The position numbers and the translations under genes were made by a program. The notes under the pieces are model-generated. The model worked only from the letters and a program-made list of their open reading frames with translations, made no database searches and was not told where the DNA came from. A stretch of DNA of 38,464 bases from Alphaproteobacteria bacterium (GTDB lineage: Bacteria > Pseudomonadota > Alphaproteobacteria > RF32 > CAG-239): assembly GCA_017457005.1 (NCBI GenBank), contig JAFTII010000021.1:1-38464 (forward strand), read 5' to 3'. The number at the start of each line of letters is the position of its first letter. Positions within the stretch are counted from its first letter, which is position 1. This document shows, in pieces, positions 1-8,484 of this stretch.

Positions 1-1283
1 CCAAATGTCAAAAATGTTATGCGGATAATTGTCGTAATCGTGTTGATAATAGTACAGATTTAGGTTGTGATACTTATTGGTCTGATTGCTCAACTAAGTG
101 TGAAGTCGGAAAGACCTGTGTACCAACCGACTGTTCGGCTTTTACACTGACTTCAATTCCTGCCAACGCCTCATCGTATGATACTTGTAAGAAAGGTTGT
201 GGCGACAATACCGTTTATTATAAAGCAACATATTGTACTTTAGGTTATTTACCGATTAACGGTGTGTGTGAATTAGGAGATTATTGTTATAATGTCGTTG
301 ACGATGCTGATGGTATATATTTTATTGCCGATGGTGAACAATTAGTAGTTGATTGGGGCGATGGCACAATCTCATCAGGAACAGGAAATTTGTATCCCAA
401 TTATGCAACACCTAGTGTCAACACGCCATCTTATAGCATTACAGTCAAAGGTAACGGTTTAAATATCGGAGATCTTGACGGAAGCATAAACGTAACAGAA
501 TGTCCGCATGAAGAATTATGTGATTTTACCGATTACCCGCTTGAGACATGTCCGGCAAACGGAAATTGTACCGAATATGCTTGTGTAACAGTTATCAGGT
601 ATAGATTGGATTCCTGCAAAACCGGTTATACAAAAAGTGGCAATAGTTGTGTGGCAAGTTCTTGTGCCAGCGGATATGCCATAGCTGCAGCTGAGTGCGG
701 TTCATCTTTCAGCAACGGTTCTTGGACACTCGGAACAAGTTATAGTGGTTATTCCGGTAGCAGTAAATGCTATAAATGTACCAGAACTTGTAATAGCGGT
801 TATCAATTGAGCGGAACAACCTGTATTATAGGTAAGAGTTGTATCTTCGTATGTGATGAAAATGCTGATTTGAAAATGGGAGCTGGTACAGTTGGTGCCA
901 TCATTGACTGGGGTGATGGTAGTACGACAACCGTTACTACAGCAAATTCGCTCATCAGCCATGATTATGCAACGGTCGGATGTTATAAAGTTTCTGTAAA
1001 TGGTGGACAACCGATAATAGATGCCGGATCCGGTAATGATATTATAGCATTTGCTGAAAATTGTGATTATGGTAATATGGAAAGTTTAAATCTTTATAAT
1101 AGTGCATATATCGCTTTTGACGGAGACGGTATCTTAGTAGTTGACTGGGGCGATGGAACATTTTCTGAAGGTGTTAACTTTATAGACCATACATACGCTG
1201 TAAAAGGCGATTATGCGCTAAAAATATTCGGAGTAGTGACAGGAATAAGTGGGTTGGATAGTGATGGTACTGTAGAAATGTAG
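1..1283 (+). CDS. Cys-rich surface-type protein with WGDG (PKD-like) modules, 5' end outside window
   Basis: The reading frame is open from base 3, so the gene starts before the window and only its last 426 codons are seen. The first ~95 residues are Cys-rich, with repeated C-x2-C and G-Y-x-x-S/N-G-x-x-C patterns. Three modules then carry a WGDG core followed by a YA turn (about residues 95-165, 285-355 and 360-426), with another Cys-rich stretch between the first two. WGDG with a following tyrosine turn is typical of PKD-like beta-sandwich domains of extracellular proteins; many Cys pairs also point to an exported product. Its Cys-rich part is almost identical to part of the gene at the other end of the window on the opposite strand. 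The GTG at 264 is internal, not the start. The ligand is unknown. Confidence 0.8.
   Translation, partial: KCQKCYADNCRNRVDNSTDLGCDTYWSDCSTKCEVGKTCVPTDCSAFTLTSIPANASSYDTCKKGCGDNTVYYKATYCTLGYLPINGVCELGDYCYNVVDDADGIYFIADGEQLVVDWGDGTISSGTGNLYPNYATPSVNTPSYSITVKGNGLNIGDLDGSINVTECPHEELCDFTDYPLETCPANGNCTEYACVTVIRYRLDSCKTGYTKSGNSCVASSCASGYAIAAAECGSSFSNGSWTLGTSYSGYSGSSKCYKCTRTCNSGYQLSGTTCIIGKSCIFVCDENADLKMGAGTVGAIIDWGDGSTTTVTTANSLISHDYATVGCYKVSVNGGQPIIDAGSGNDIIAFAENCDYGNMESLNLYNSAYIAFDGDGILVVDWGDGTFSEGVNFIDHTYAVKGDYALKIFGVVTGISGLDSDGTVEM
3..141 (+). repeat. Left copy of inverted repeat inside Cys-rich coding sequence
   Basis: Bases 3-31 match the reverse complement of 38071-38099 exactly over 29 bases, and 96-141 match that of 37961-38006 exactly over 46 bases. 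The stretch between is clearly related but diverged. Both copies encode the same Cys-rich module (CQKCYADNCRNR, then CEVGKTCVPTDCSA) in paralogous proteins. Confidence 0.85.
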
Positions 1284-1307
1284 TAAAGTTCACTAGCAAC
1301 AGAAACC

Positions 1308-1342
1308 AACTCCTCTAAACATTGTTTAGGGGAGTTAGTTTA
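1308..1342. terminator. Rho-independent terminator between convergent genes
   Basis: A 13-pair stem (1308-1320 with 1324-1336, one G-T pair) closes a 3-base ATT loop and is followed on the + strand by a T-rich run. It lies between the stops of the Cys-rich gene (+) and the MFS gene (-) and probably serves mainly the former; the minus-strand tail is less T-rich. Confidence 0.75.
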
Positions 1343-2635
1343 TTATTTATCTGTTTTGGGAGCAAAAATATTTTTGGCACGATCTAATATCGTATCATCC
1401 TTAGCCAGTTCAGAAAAAACATGAGACGGTGCTAAAGGTATCGGGTCGGTAGGGGTAACCGCTTTATAGCCGACATCTTGCCTGAATGAAATATGCTTAA
1501 AGGTAAATAAAACAAAGAAACCGCTAACAACAGACAAAGATATAAGAAAAAATATTGACCCCCAATATTGCATCAAAAATGATATGGCTACCGGCCCAAC
1601 AATCATACCGATACTTTGCAACATCAGGAGCATTCCGCTCGCTTCCAGACGCACACTATCATCAATCTGATCATTTACGTGAGATACGCATATCGGATAC
1701 AAAATAAATGTTCCGCTACCCAATAAAAGTGCTGCCGGAATCAACTCGCCAATGCTTCCGGAAATAAAAATATGCATCCAAGGCAAAATAAGGAAAACAC
1801 CACCACTAGTCCACATCATCACAAAACGGCGATCAAACTTATCTGAAAGTCTGCCAATCGGAAACTGTGCTAACATTCCGCCTAAAATAGAAAAAAACAT
1901 AAATAAGGATACATTATATAAAGATAAGCCGCAACTTTGGGCATAGATAGCACCTAAGGTATAAACTCCGCCAACCATAATACCGCTGATTATACAACCG
2001 ACAACACCTACCGGAGAGGTCTTATATAATGATATCAGCGACATTTGTTTGTGTTTGCTGACATCCGGTGACGGCAGAGCGGTAAGAGATATCGGAACTA
2101 AGGCAATAGAATATAAAATAGATACAATGACAAACAGCACAAAGCCTAAGTCATCAGGAATATTAAGCATTAGTTGACCGGAAGCGGCTCCCAAATATGA
2201 GGTTATCATGTAGAGAGACATTATCAGACCGCGATTTTGGTTGTTTGCTCTGGTATTCAGCCAACTCTCCAAACAAACAAATGCAGACGCCATACAATAT
2301 CCTTCAAGCAGGCGCAAAATTCCCCAATACCACACATTAAACCATAACGGATGCATAAGGACCAGTGCCGACATTATGGACACATAAGCGGAAAAAGCCC
2401 TGATGTGTCCGGCTTTGTTGATTACTTTATAAGAACTGGCAGTGGCAAAAATATACCCGACATAGTACATTGATAAAATCAGACCGGAATAAAAAGTAGG
2501 AACTTCTGCTTCGTTTAAGTCTATTGCTAAAACAGAGTTTAACAAACCATACGCACCACTGACAAATAAGGTTCCGCCAAAAAATGCCGTTAATGGTGAT
2601 ATTAATGCCTTGAGAGATGCCAGTTTATTAAGCAT
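1343..2635 (-). CDS. MFS transporter, YcaD-like
   Basis: A 430-residue inner-membrane protein with about 12 hydrophobic segments and a cytoplasmic C-terminal tail. The N-terminal half resembles the YcaD branch of the major facilitator superfamily: an LSMYYVGYIFA segment, then R-x-LEG near residue 110, CLESWLN near 121 and NRG near 134. The basic loop between helices 8 and 9 (GRLSDKFDRR) is the usual MFS A-like motif. The substrate cannot be told from sequence. The gene starts 14 bases after the argS stop, so it is the last gene of a lipoprotein-argS-MFS operon. Length is normal for the family. Confidence 0.82.
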   Translation of the reverse strand: MLNKLASLKALISPLTAFFGGTLFVSGAYGLLNSVLAIDLNEAEVPTFYSGLILSMYYVGYIFATASSYKVINKAGHIRAFSAYVSIMSALVLMHPLWFNVWYWGILRLLEGYCMASAFVCLESWLNTRANNQNRGLIMSLYMITSYLGAASGQLMLNIPDDLGFVLFVIVSILYSIALVPISLTALPSPDVSKHKQMSLISLYKTSPVGVVGCIISGIMVGGVYTLGAIYAQSCGLSLYNVSLFMFFSILGGMLAQFPIGRLSDKFDRRFVMMWTSGGVFLILPWMHIFISGSIGELIPAALLLGSGTFILYPICVSHVNDQIDDSVRLEASGMLLMLQSIGMIVGPVAISFLMQYWGSIFFLISLSVVSGFFVLFTFKHISFRQDVGYKAVTPTDPIPLAPSHVFSELAKDDTILDRAKNIFAPKTDK

Positions 2636-2649
2636 ATATACCTCTATTG

Positions 2650-4364
2650 TTATTTTTTTAACATTGCCTCCGGAGCTTCTATACCCATCAGATAAAGATT
2701 AAGTTTGAGAATATCTCTAACCAATTTGGCAAGTCTTAATCTGGAAGCCGATTTTGCTTTATCAGTTTCACTCATTATCGGCGAAGCATTGTAAAAACTT
2801 GAAAATACTTGTGCCAAATTATAGGTATATTCAGAAATTACGCTCGGTTCTTTTTCAGCCTCTGCACGGGAAATTACCGCATTTAACTGGGCAATTTTCA
2901 GCGCCAAATCACGTTCTTCTTTATTAGTGATGATGACCTTATCAGGCGAAATTTCTGATTTGCGCAAAATAGAGTTAATACGTGCTATCGCATATTGAAT
3001 ATAAGGACCGGTTTTGCCCTCAAATTTGGCAAAATCATCCAGCTCAAAAATATAGCCAGATGCGGTGTTGTTTTTGAGGTCTTGAAATTTTATGGCTCCG
3101 ATAGCGATTTGCTCTGCCATTTTTGTAATATCTTCAGAACTATATCCTTCCGCTGTTTCGGGCAATGATTCTTTAACTTTATCAAGTGAAAGCTTGATTA
3201 AATCTTCTAAATTCATAACTCCGCCATCACGGGTTTTGAAGGGTTTGCCATCTGCTCCGTTAACTGTTCCAAAGCCGATATGCTTAAATTTGACATTGGG
3301 TGCTAAACCTAATTTTTCGGCAACTTCAAAAACTTGCTCAAAGTGTAATGATTGGCGTTTATCTACAACATAAATAATTTCTTGCGCCTGTAAATCATCG
3401 TATCTCATTTTTATGGTGGCGATGTCTGTTAACTGATAACCAAAACCACCGTCGCTTTTTACTAAAATTACCGGAGGTTTGGATTCATCTGCAAGACGGA
3501 CAATGGTTGCTCCGGCATCAACTTCGGATATACCCTGCTCTTTTGCAAGTTTGACAACTTCACCACAAGTTTGGTGCGCATCACTTTCTCCCAGCCACAA
3601 GTCAAAATTGGCATCCAAGACCTGATAGTTCTGCTTGATAGCATTTACAGATTCTTGACGCACGTGTTGCCATGCTTTGTAATATTCCGGATTTCCATTT
3701 TGCAATTCGGCAGTTATTTGGCGAGCCTTTTCTTTAGCGCTCTCATCCTCTTTGCAACGAATGTTTGCTTTCTTATAAAAAGCAGAAATTTCTTCTATAT
3801 TGTAGGTTTGAGTTTTGGATAAATCTCCGTCTTGCAAAATGATTTCAGAGAAAATCATTCCCATCTGTGTTCCCCAATCACCTAAGTGAACATCAGAAAT
3901 CACATCGTGGCCGGCAAAAAGTTCTATCCTGCGGACAGCCTCGCCGATAACCGCAGAGCGCAAATGTCCGACATGAAGTGCCTTTGCAACATTAGGACCG
4001 CCAAAGTCCATAACGATTTTGTGCGGATTTGCCGTTTTGGCTACGCCAAAGCGTTCATCATTAGCAATTACATCCATATTTTGAGCAATAAAGTCATCAG
4101 AAAGAGTAATGTTTATAAACCCCGGACCATCTACAGAAACTTTACTTAAATCTGCATCTTTTTCAAGCTCTGAAGCAATTTGAGAAGCAATTTCTCGGGG
4201 ATTCTTTTTTGCAGACTTTGCCAATGCAAAGCACCATTGCATTGAAAATCACTCAAATCCGGGCGGTCAGATACTTTGACAAATGCAAATTTAGAATCTA
4301 ATGACAGGCTATTAAATATATTAACAAGTTTTTGGTTTAATAAACACTCTAATGATAATGACAT
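2650..4364 (-). CDS. argS: Arginine-tRNA ligase, frame broken near 4228-4232
   Basis: Class I synthetase that charges tRNA-Arg. Two overlapping frames together make one ArgS. The first (from ATG 4364, with an AAGGA site upstream) gives the N-terminal Add-1 domain through SDFQCNGA. The second continues with ALAKSAKKNP, GPGFINITL, the HIGH motif as HVGH, the GADGKPFKTRDG loop and the DALR anticodon-binding tail. One extra base in the TTT run (minus strand of 4228-4230) would restore a normal protein of about 570 residues. An 8-pair hairpin (4222-4229 with 4237-4244) sits on the break. A sequencing or assembly error, a true mutation, or reinitiation at the ATG at 4242 are possible. No other argS is in the window. 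Confidence 0.85.
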
Positions 4365-4377
4365 TGTTTTTCCTTAT

Positions 4378-4695
4378 TTATTTTTTACATTCAAAATAAA
4401 AATGGTTAGGTACCAATATACGGCAAGTGAATATAGTTTGTTTTATCGGAACGGCGTGAGTACCGGTTTTTTCTTTAATACAAACATCATCTGCCATTTT
4501 TTTTACATCCTTATACGGTGTGTATAAAGAGTTGTAACATATTGCAGGCTTTTGAGGAGTTGATTTGCCAACATAAAGATTTGCGATATTTCTTGCACCG
4601 GCTTCTCTTCTGCGATCAACAAAAGGACGAAATTGTGAGCAAGAAGCAAGAACACATACCAGCAATATGATATTTATAATTTTATGACTGGACAA
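4378..4695 (-). CDS. Small lipoprotein, unknown function
   Basis: A 105-residue protein with a short basic N-terminus, a hydrophobic stretch (IINIILLVCVL) and the lipobox LASC with Cys at residue 19, so it is likely lipidated and membrane-anchored. The mature part holds four further cysteines, including a PAICYNSLYTPYKDV segment and a FxCR...YFECKK end; paired Cys suggests disulfides in the periplasm. The likely start is TTG at 4695, with a GGAG element about nine bases upstream. It lies 13 bases before argS and is probably the first gene of that operon. I recall related small lipoproteins in other alphaproteobacteria but know no assigned function. Confidence 0.65.
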   Translation of the reverse strand: MSSHKIINIILLVCVLASCSQFRPFVDRRREAGARNIANLYVGKSTPQKPAICYNSLYTPYKDVKKMADDVCIKEKTGTHAVPIKQTIFTCRILVPNHFYFECKK

Positions 4696-4755
4696 TTAAA
4701 AAAACTCCGTTAGATTAAAAGTAATTTATCAACACTATAAACAAAGTACTATAAA

Positions 4756-5352
4756 ATGCAAGAAAACAAATATATCGGTGATGAAAAAATGGCTAAAATG
4801 TTGGACCACTATAGTTGTCCGACACCTTTGGAAATCGTTAAAATGCGCTTTGCCGGTGCAATTTGCAGTCCTAATATGGAATTGTGTCCGACAGATGTTA
4901 TATCTTCTTTTTGGCCGAACGGACAAGCTCCTCGTTTGCAAACTAAAGATGAAGCTGATTTGTTTTTTAAATTTTTTATGGGGCTTTGGGATGACATCTT
5001 TAATGATGTAAAAAATAATAAAGTCAAATTGATGAAGCTGAATATAAAAGACCTGAAAATCTATTCACAATGTCGGTTTGCAGAAGTTGAACAAGGCTTT
5101 GTTGAAGGATTTTGGGGCGGAAAACAAGATATGAAGTTACCTGCTTATTTGGCAGAAATAATTGATTCTCTTTCTGATTTGGCCGGTGTTTATAAAAGTT
5201 TGGAACAAAAACTTTGTAAAGGCGATAGTGATAAAGATGAAATCGCAAACGCCCTAAAATCAGCTGATAAAATGGTTGAAAAAACAATAACCTTTATTAT
5301 TGAAAATTCCGTACTTCCGCGTATTGAAAGCCTGCAACGGAAAGTTAATTAG
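4756..5352 (+). CDS. Conserved hypothetical protein
   Basis: A 198-residue protein without signal peptide or membrane segment. It is rich in acidic and aromatic residues, with notable segments RFAGAICSPNME, DVISSFWP, FFKFFMGLWDD and EGFWGGKQDMKLPAYLAEIIDSL; the C-terminal half looks helical. I cannot place it in a family with known function; a distant resemblance to the UPF0149/YecA type is only an impression. ATG 4756 has no clear ribosome site; ATG 4789 is an alternative. It is divergent from the lipoprotein-argS operon and is followed by its own terminator, so it is probably monocistronic. Confidence 0.7.
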   Translation: MQENKYIGDEKMAKMLDHYSCPTPLEIVKMRFAGAICSPNMELCPTDVISSFWPNGQAPRLQTKDEADLFFKFFMGLWDDIFNDVKNNKVKLMKLNIKDLKIYSQCRFAEVEQGFVEGFWGGKQDMKLPAYLAEIIDSLSDLAGVYKSLEQKLCKGDSDKDEIANALKSADKMVEKTITFIIENSVLPRIESLQRKVN

Positions 5353-5373
5353 TTTCTAAAAAGCGATTAATGG

Positions 5374-5400
5374 AAAAGTCCGCATAATGCGGACTTTTTT
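5374..5400 (+). terminator. Rho-independent terminator
   Basis: An 11-pair stem (5374-5384 with 5388-5398) with a 3-base loop ends in a run of T, 22 bases after the stop of the conserved hypothetical gene. Confidence 0.85.
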
Positions 5401-5403
5401 GTT

Positions 5404-5594
5404 ATCAGACAATTGTTATACTTTTGCAAAAACTGTTTACATTTAACATTATAATGTTCACAATAACATATATAATATGTCTGTAGCCGGACATAGTTTT
5501 TGCTCCTGTAAATCAATTGGCTGATTTTAGGATAATTTTGTTTTGTGCAAATGTCAAACATTTATTAACATAGATAGACAAACTTATACAATAT
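5404..5594. other. AT-rich intergenic stretch with nested palindromes, no gene
   Basis: The stretch lies between two terminators pointing towards each other, so little transcription should cross it. It holds a perfect 14-base palindrome (5445-5458), a 6-3-6 inverted repeat (5466-5480) and an overlapping 6-8-6 stem (5476-5495). No convincing open frame or tRNA was seen. Confidence 0.5.
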
Positions 5595-5627
5595 AAAAAC
5601 CCCCTCAAACTTAATTGAAGGGGTTTT
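5595..5627 (-). terminator. Rho-independent terminator
   Basis: On the minus strand a 13-pair stem (5627-5615 with 5608-5596, one imperfect pair) is followed by five T. It lies 17 bases after the stop of the OmpA-like gene and closes the efp operon. Confidence 0.8.
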
Positions 5628-5643
5628 GAAGTTGTAAAAAAGA

Positions 5644-6501
5644 TTATCTTTTTATTTCTTCCAGTTCTACGGTATCTGTTTTTCCGGACGAAGCATCAAC
5701 ATTAACAACCTTGATACTAAAGTTTTTGTACCCTTTAGGAAGCAAATAGCTTCTTACCGCCACTGCACGATTTAAGCTCAAGCGCTTGCGCTTAAACGTA
5801 TCAACACCGTCATCAAGATTATACGCATAAATAGCGATTTTGTTTGATAAAGCATCTTCAAAAGAAGCTATTGCCGCATCAATTTGTTGTTGTTGTTCAG
5901 GTGTCAACTCATCAACTTCAGGCAAAAATGTGAGTTTGGTAACAGCTTGAGAATTTGTAACCGTTACATTTTCATCCAATAACAATTCCGCATTTTTTTC
6001 CGGAATTTGTTCTGTAACTTGTGAGGAAGCCACATCTGCAACCGGAGCAATATTGCCGACAGTATCAGGATTTGAAGTTGCAGAAACAGTATCAGTTACA
6101 TTTTCCGGAGCAATATCTTCTTGTTTGGAGAGAATCGGCTCAACATCAACAACTTCTACCTTTTCAACACTCTCTATATATGGGATTTGCGGTTGTTCGG
6201 TACTTTCTTGAGGCTTTTTATCTTCAATAATTTTTTTAGGAGTTTCTTCTTTTATTTTTTGGACAACCTTTACTTTAGGGGCTGTTTTACTTTTGGCCTT
6301 TATTCTCTTTTTGATCGGAGCGGCTTTTTTTACAATCGGAAACAACGGCCCTTGCGGTGCTGAAATATTTTGCGGTGCTGCACTTAATCCGTCAAGAACC
6401 GACAAATTTACAAAAATGTCATCATCTGCCTTGGCGCTATTCAGCAAACAAATTACGCACACAGTCATTGTTATTAAAGTTTGTCTGAAAACATTGCTCA
6501 T
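5644..6501 (-). CDS. Exported protein with Pro/Lys/Glu-rich linker and degenerate OmpA-like C-terminal domain
   Basis: A 285-residue protein with an N-terminal signal peptide ending near SAKA. Residues ~55-170 form a long low-complexity region, first Lys/Pro-rich, then Glu/Val-rich. The C-terminal ~80 residues have an OmpA/MotB-like outline: F-x-DAL, IAIYAYN, then LSLNRAVAVRSYLLPKG and a final beta strand. The Asp normally binding diaminopimelate is not obvious, so peptidoglycan binding is uncertain. A TAGGAG site precedes the ATG. It is the last gene of the efp cluster, 22 bases after the IMPase gene. Likely a periplasmic or outer-membrane tether. Confidence 0.6.
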   Translation of the reverse strand: MSNVFRQTLITMTVCVICLLNSAKADDDIFVNLSVLDGLSAAPQNISAPQGPLFPIVKKAAPIKKRIKAKSKTAPKVKVVQKIKEETPKKIIEDKKPQESTEQPQIPYIESVEKVEVVDVEPILSKQEDIAPENVTDTVSATSNPDTVGNIAPVADVASSQVTEQIPEKNAELLLDENVTVTNSQAVTKLTFLPEVDELTPEQQQQIDAAIASFEDALSNKIAIYAYNLDDGVDTFKRKRLSLNRAVAVRSYLLPKGYKNFSIKVVNVDASSGKTDTVELEEIKR

Positions 6502-6523
6502 AAGAGTACTCCTACAAAATTTA

Positions 6524-7288
6524 TTATATATGCAATGCCTTATATAGCTTGGGTGCTAGTTCCGCATTGCCGGCAATAATATTTCCACTTTCAAGAACGG
6601 CTGATTGATTATCTGTACGAATATCTTGTTGATTATATTCATAGGTATAACCTCCGGCTTCTTTAACCAATAATAATCCGGCAGCGTATTCGCTCAACCG
6701 GTTATCCTGACAGAATAAACCATCTAATTTGCCGGATGCCAACATCGCCATATCTAAGCTTAATGCTCCATTATTACGTAAACCGGCAACTTCAATGGCA
6801 GAATCGCAGTTTTTGACACCGATTAAAGCGTTTTTCAGATCTTTACGACCGGAAACTCTTAAACGTTCGTGATTACGGTATCCTTCTTTAAAAGCACCAC
6901 GACCTTTTTCTGCAAAATACAAATCAGATGTGGCCGGATTGTAAATAACGGCAGCTACGACCTGATTGTTTTCAACGATGGCTGCAGATACGGAAAAATA
7001 CGGTATTCCGTGCATAAAATTCAGTTTACCGTCTAACGCATTAATAACAAAGAAATTGCCTTTAGGCAGTTTATCTTTATTATCAGCAAACGTATAATCA
7101 GGATGGTGTTTTTGGAGTTCAACTCGCAGAATTTTGCTTACACGCTCTTCTGCTGCTTTAGAAAACTCCAAATGCCCGCGAACAGATGTTTGAAGTTGTT
7201 CAATTTCATTGAAATCACGGGTTAATGTGTTGCCGGCTTTTTTTACGGCAGATATTAATGTGTTTAATCCTAGTGATATATAAGACAT
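6524..7288 (-). CDS. Inositol monophosphatase-family protein, catalytic motifs degenerate
   Basis: The 254-residue protein follows the SuhB/IMPase fold along its length: GNFFVINALDG (residues 78-87), NFMHGIPYFSVS, YNPATSDLYFAEKGRGAF, RLRVSGR and AAGLLLVKEAGG. The metal-binding residues are largely lost. The GEE motif is ADN (68-70), the first Asp of DPxDGT is Asn83, the Thr is Lys88, and WDxAAG is SEYAAG (199-204). Phosphatase activity is therefore doubtful. A role as a binding or regulatory protein is inference; SuhB relatives can have roles outside catalysis. The ATG overlaps the efp stop by one base (TAATG), suggesting translational coupling. Confidence 0.8.
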   Translation of the reverse strand: MSYISLGLNTLISAVKKAGNTLTRDFNEIEQLQTSVRGHLEFSKAAEERVSKILRVELQKHHPDYTFADNKDKLPKGNFFVINALDGKLNFMHGIPYFSVSAAIVENNQVVAAVIYNPATSDLYFAEKGRGAFKEGYRNHERLRVSGRKDLKNALIGVKNCDSAIEVAGLRNNGALSLDMAMLASGKLDGLFCQDNRLSEYAAGLLLVKEAGGYTYEYNQQDIRTDNQSAVLESGNIIAGNAELAPKLYKALHI

Positions 7289-7851
7289 TATTTGGCTCTT
7301 TCTACATAAGATGCATCCGCGGTGGCAACAACTATTTTATCTCCTGTTCCTACAAATGGAGGAACGGCAGTACGAACACCATTGTCTAAAATTGCCGGTT
7401 TGTATGATGATGATACTGTTTGTCCTTTTATTACCGGCTCGGTTTCAGTAACAGTGCAGATTACCTGTAACGGCAACTCTATAGAGATAGGACGTCCTTC
7501 AATTACACTGGCTTTTACTTCCATACCATCAGTCATAAACGGACGAGAATCGCCTAAAATATCCGCAGGCATGGTAAATTGCTCAAAAGTTTCACTTTCC
7601 ATAAAGTTAAGACCATTAGAATCTTCAAACAAAAATTGGCAGTCTTTAGTCTCTACCATCATTTTCTCTACCATGTCTTCTGTACGAAAGCGCTCATTAG
7701 TCTTGGTACCTTCTTCAACAGATTTCATCTCAACCTGCATAAAAGCTCCGCCTTTACCGGGTTTTACAAAATTAGTTTTAGTAACAGTCCATGGTTTGTT
7801 TTTATATTCAATAACCCAACCTATACGAATGGAACCAGCTTGTTGTTTCAT
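7288..7851 (-). CDS. efp: Translation elongation factor P
   Basis: EF-P relieves ribosomes stalled at consecutive prolines. The 187-residue protein has the three beta-barrel domains of normal length: the N-terminal KOW-like domain with the tip loop VKPGKGGAF, the middle OB domain around TFEQFTMPADILGD, and a C-terminal OB domain with the GDKIVV end. Lys33 at the tip is the position lysylated in many proteobacteria; the modifying enzymes are not in this window. An AAGGAG site precedes the ATG. It is second in the ThiE-like-efp-IMPase-OmpA-like run. Confidence 0.95.
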   Translation of the reverse strand: MKQQAGSIRIGWVIEYKNKPWTVTKTNFVKPGKGGAFMQVEMKSVEEGTKTNERFRTEDMVEKMMVETKDCQFLFEDSNGLNFMESETFEQFTMPADILGDSRPFMTDGMEVKASVIEGRPISIELPLQVICTVTETEPVIKGQTVSSSYKPAILDNGVRTAVPPFVGTGDKIVVATADASYVERAK

Positions 7852-7907
7852 TTTCTTTTCTCCTTAAATTCATCAGTTTACAGGCAAATTAATATAATCT
7901 TTCCCTT

Positions 7908-8405
7908 TTAGCAACTAAAATCATTATAATCTTGCGAATTTATTATCACAAAATCAACATTCAACTCTTTTGCATCTACACTTTCTATTGATAAATCAGC
8001 CGCAGACTGAATGAGAAACAACTCATTATACCAATCTATAACGTCATGTGCAGCAATTAAATTCTCTCTGGTAACTCTAAAGGCTACAAACTCAGGCTCA
8101 GTCTCTGAAGCAAGCATTGCCTCATGTCGGCTAGGCTCTATAATTGTTCCTAATATTTTTTTATTACCGATTTTTTCTCTGATAGGACGTATTTGTGTTT
8201 TAATCGGCAAAGAAGAATCGACATCAACAACACATCCGTCAGCAATTGCATTAGTAGTATTAAGCATTAGAACAGGTTTGCCGATTGCAGTCGCTTCCGC
8301 AACCTTATCCAACGGAACATCTTGATTTATCAAATAACAACAAATCTTATCAGAATCATAAATTTTATCTGCGGAACTGTTAATTTTGAGGATAATCTGT
8401 GGCAT
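7908..8405 (-). CDS. ThiE-like (thiamine phosphate synthase family) protein, probably degenerate
   Basis: A 165-residue protein with an alternating beta-alpha pattern like a shortened ThiE TIM barrel. ADGCVVDVDSSLP stands where ThiE has ADGVHLG, KILGTIIEPSRHEAMLASETEPEFVAFRV resembles the ThiE ADYVAFG strand region, and NVDFVIIN resembles the last phosphate-binding strand. It is shorter than a normal ThiE (about 200-220) and lacks clear pyrophosphate-binding residues, so catalysis is unlikely. A ThiE relative beside efp and an IMPase occurs in other alphaproteobacteria, as far as I recall. It is first in the operon, divergent from the zapA unit; 8406-8484 must hold both promoters. Confidence 0.5.
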   Translation of the reverse strand: MPQIILKINSSADKIYDSDKICCYLINQDVPLDKVAEATAIGKPVLMLNTTNAIADGCVVDVDSSLPIKTQIRPIREKIGNKKILGTIIEPSRHEAMLASETEPEFVAFRVTRENLIAAHDVIDWYNELFLIQSAADLSIESVDAKELNVDFVIINSQDYNDFSC

Positions 8406-8484
8406 GCTCTTGTAAAACCCGTATAGTTGTTTATTATGCCCTAATAATACGTGAATATTTTTAAATTAGAAAGAGAAATTTACT

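Noticed and set aside
264..1283. A 339-residue gene starting at GTG 264
   Set aside because: The frame is open and similarly Cys-rich back to base 3, and the upstream part matches the paralog at the other end, so this is an internal codon.
4222..4244. Programmed frameshift signal in argS
   Set aside because: The hairpin covers the slip run rather than following it, and no classic slippery heptamer is present; kept only as a finding about the break.
7322..7867. A 181-codon + strand frame opposite efp
   Set aside because: It lies wholly antisense to a certain efp and resembles no family; a shadow frame.
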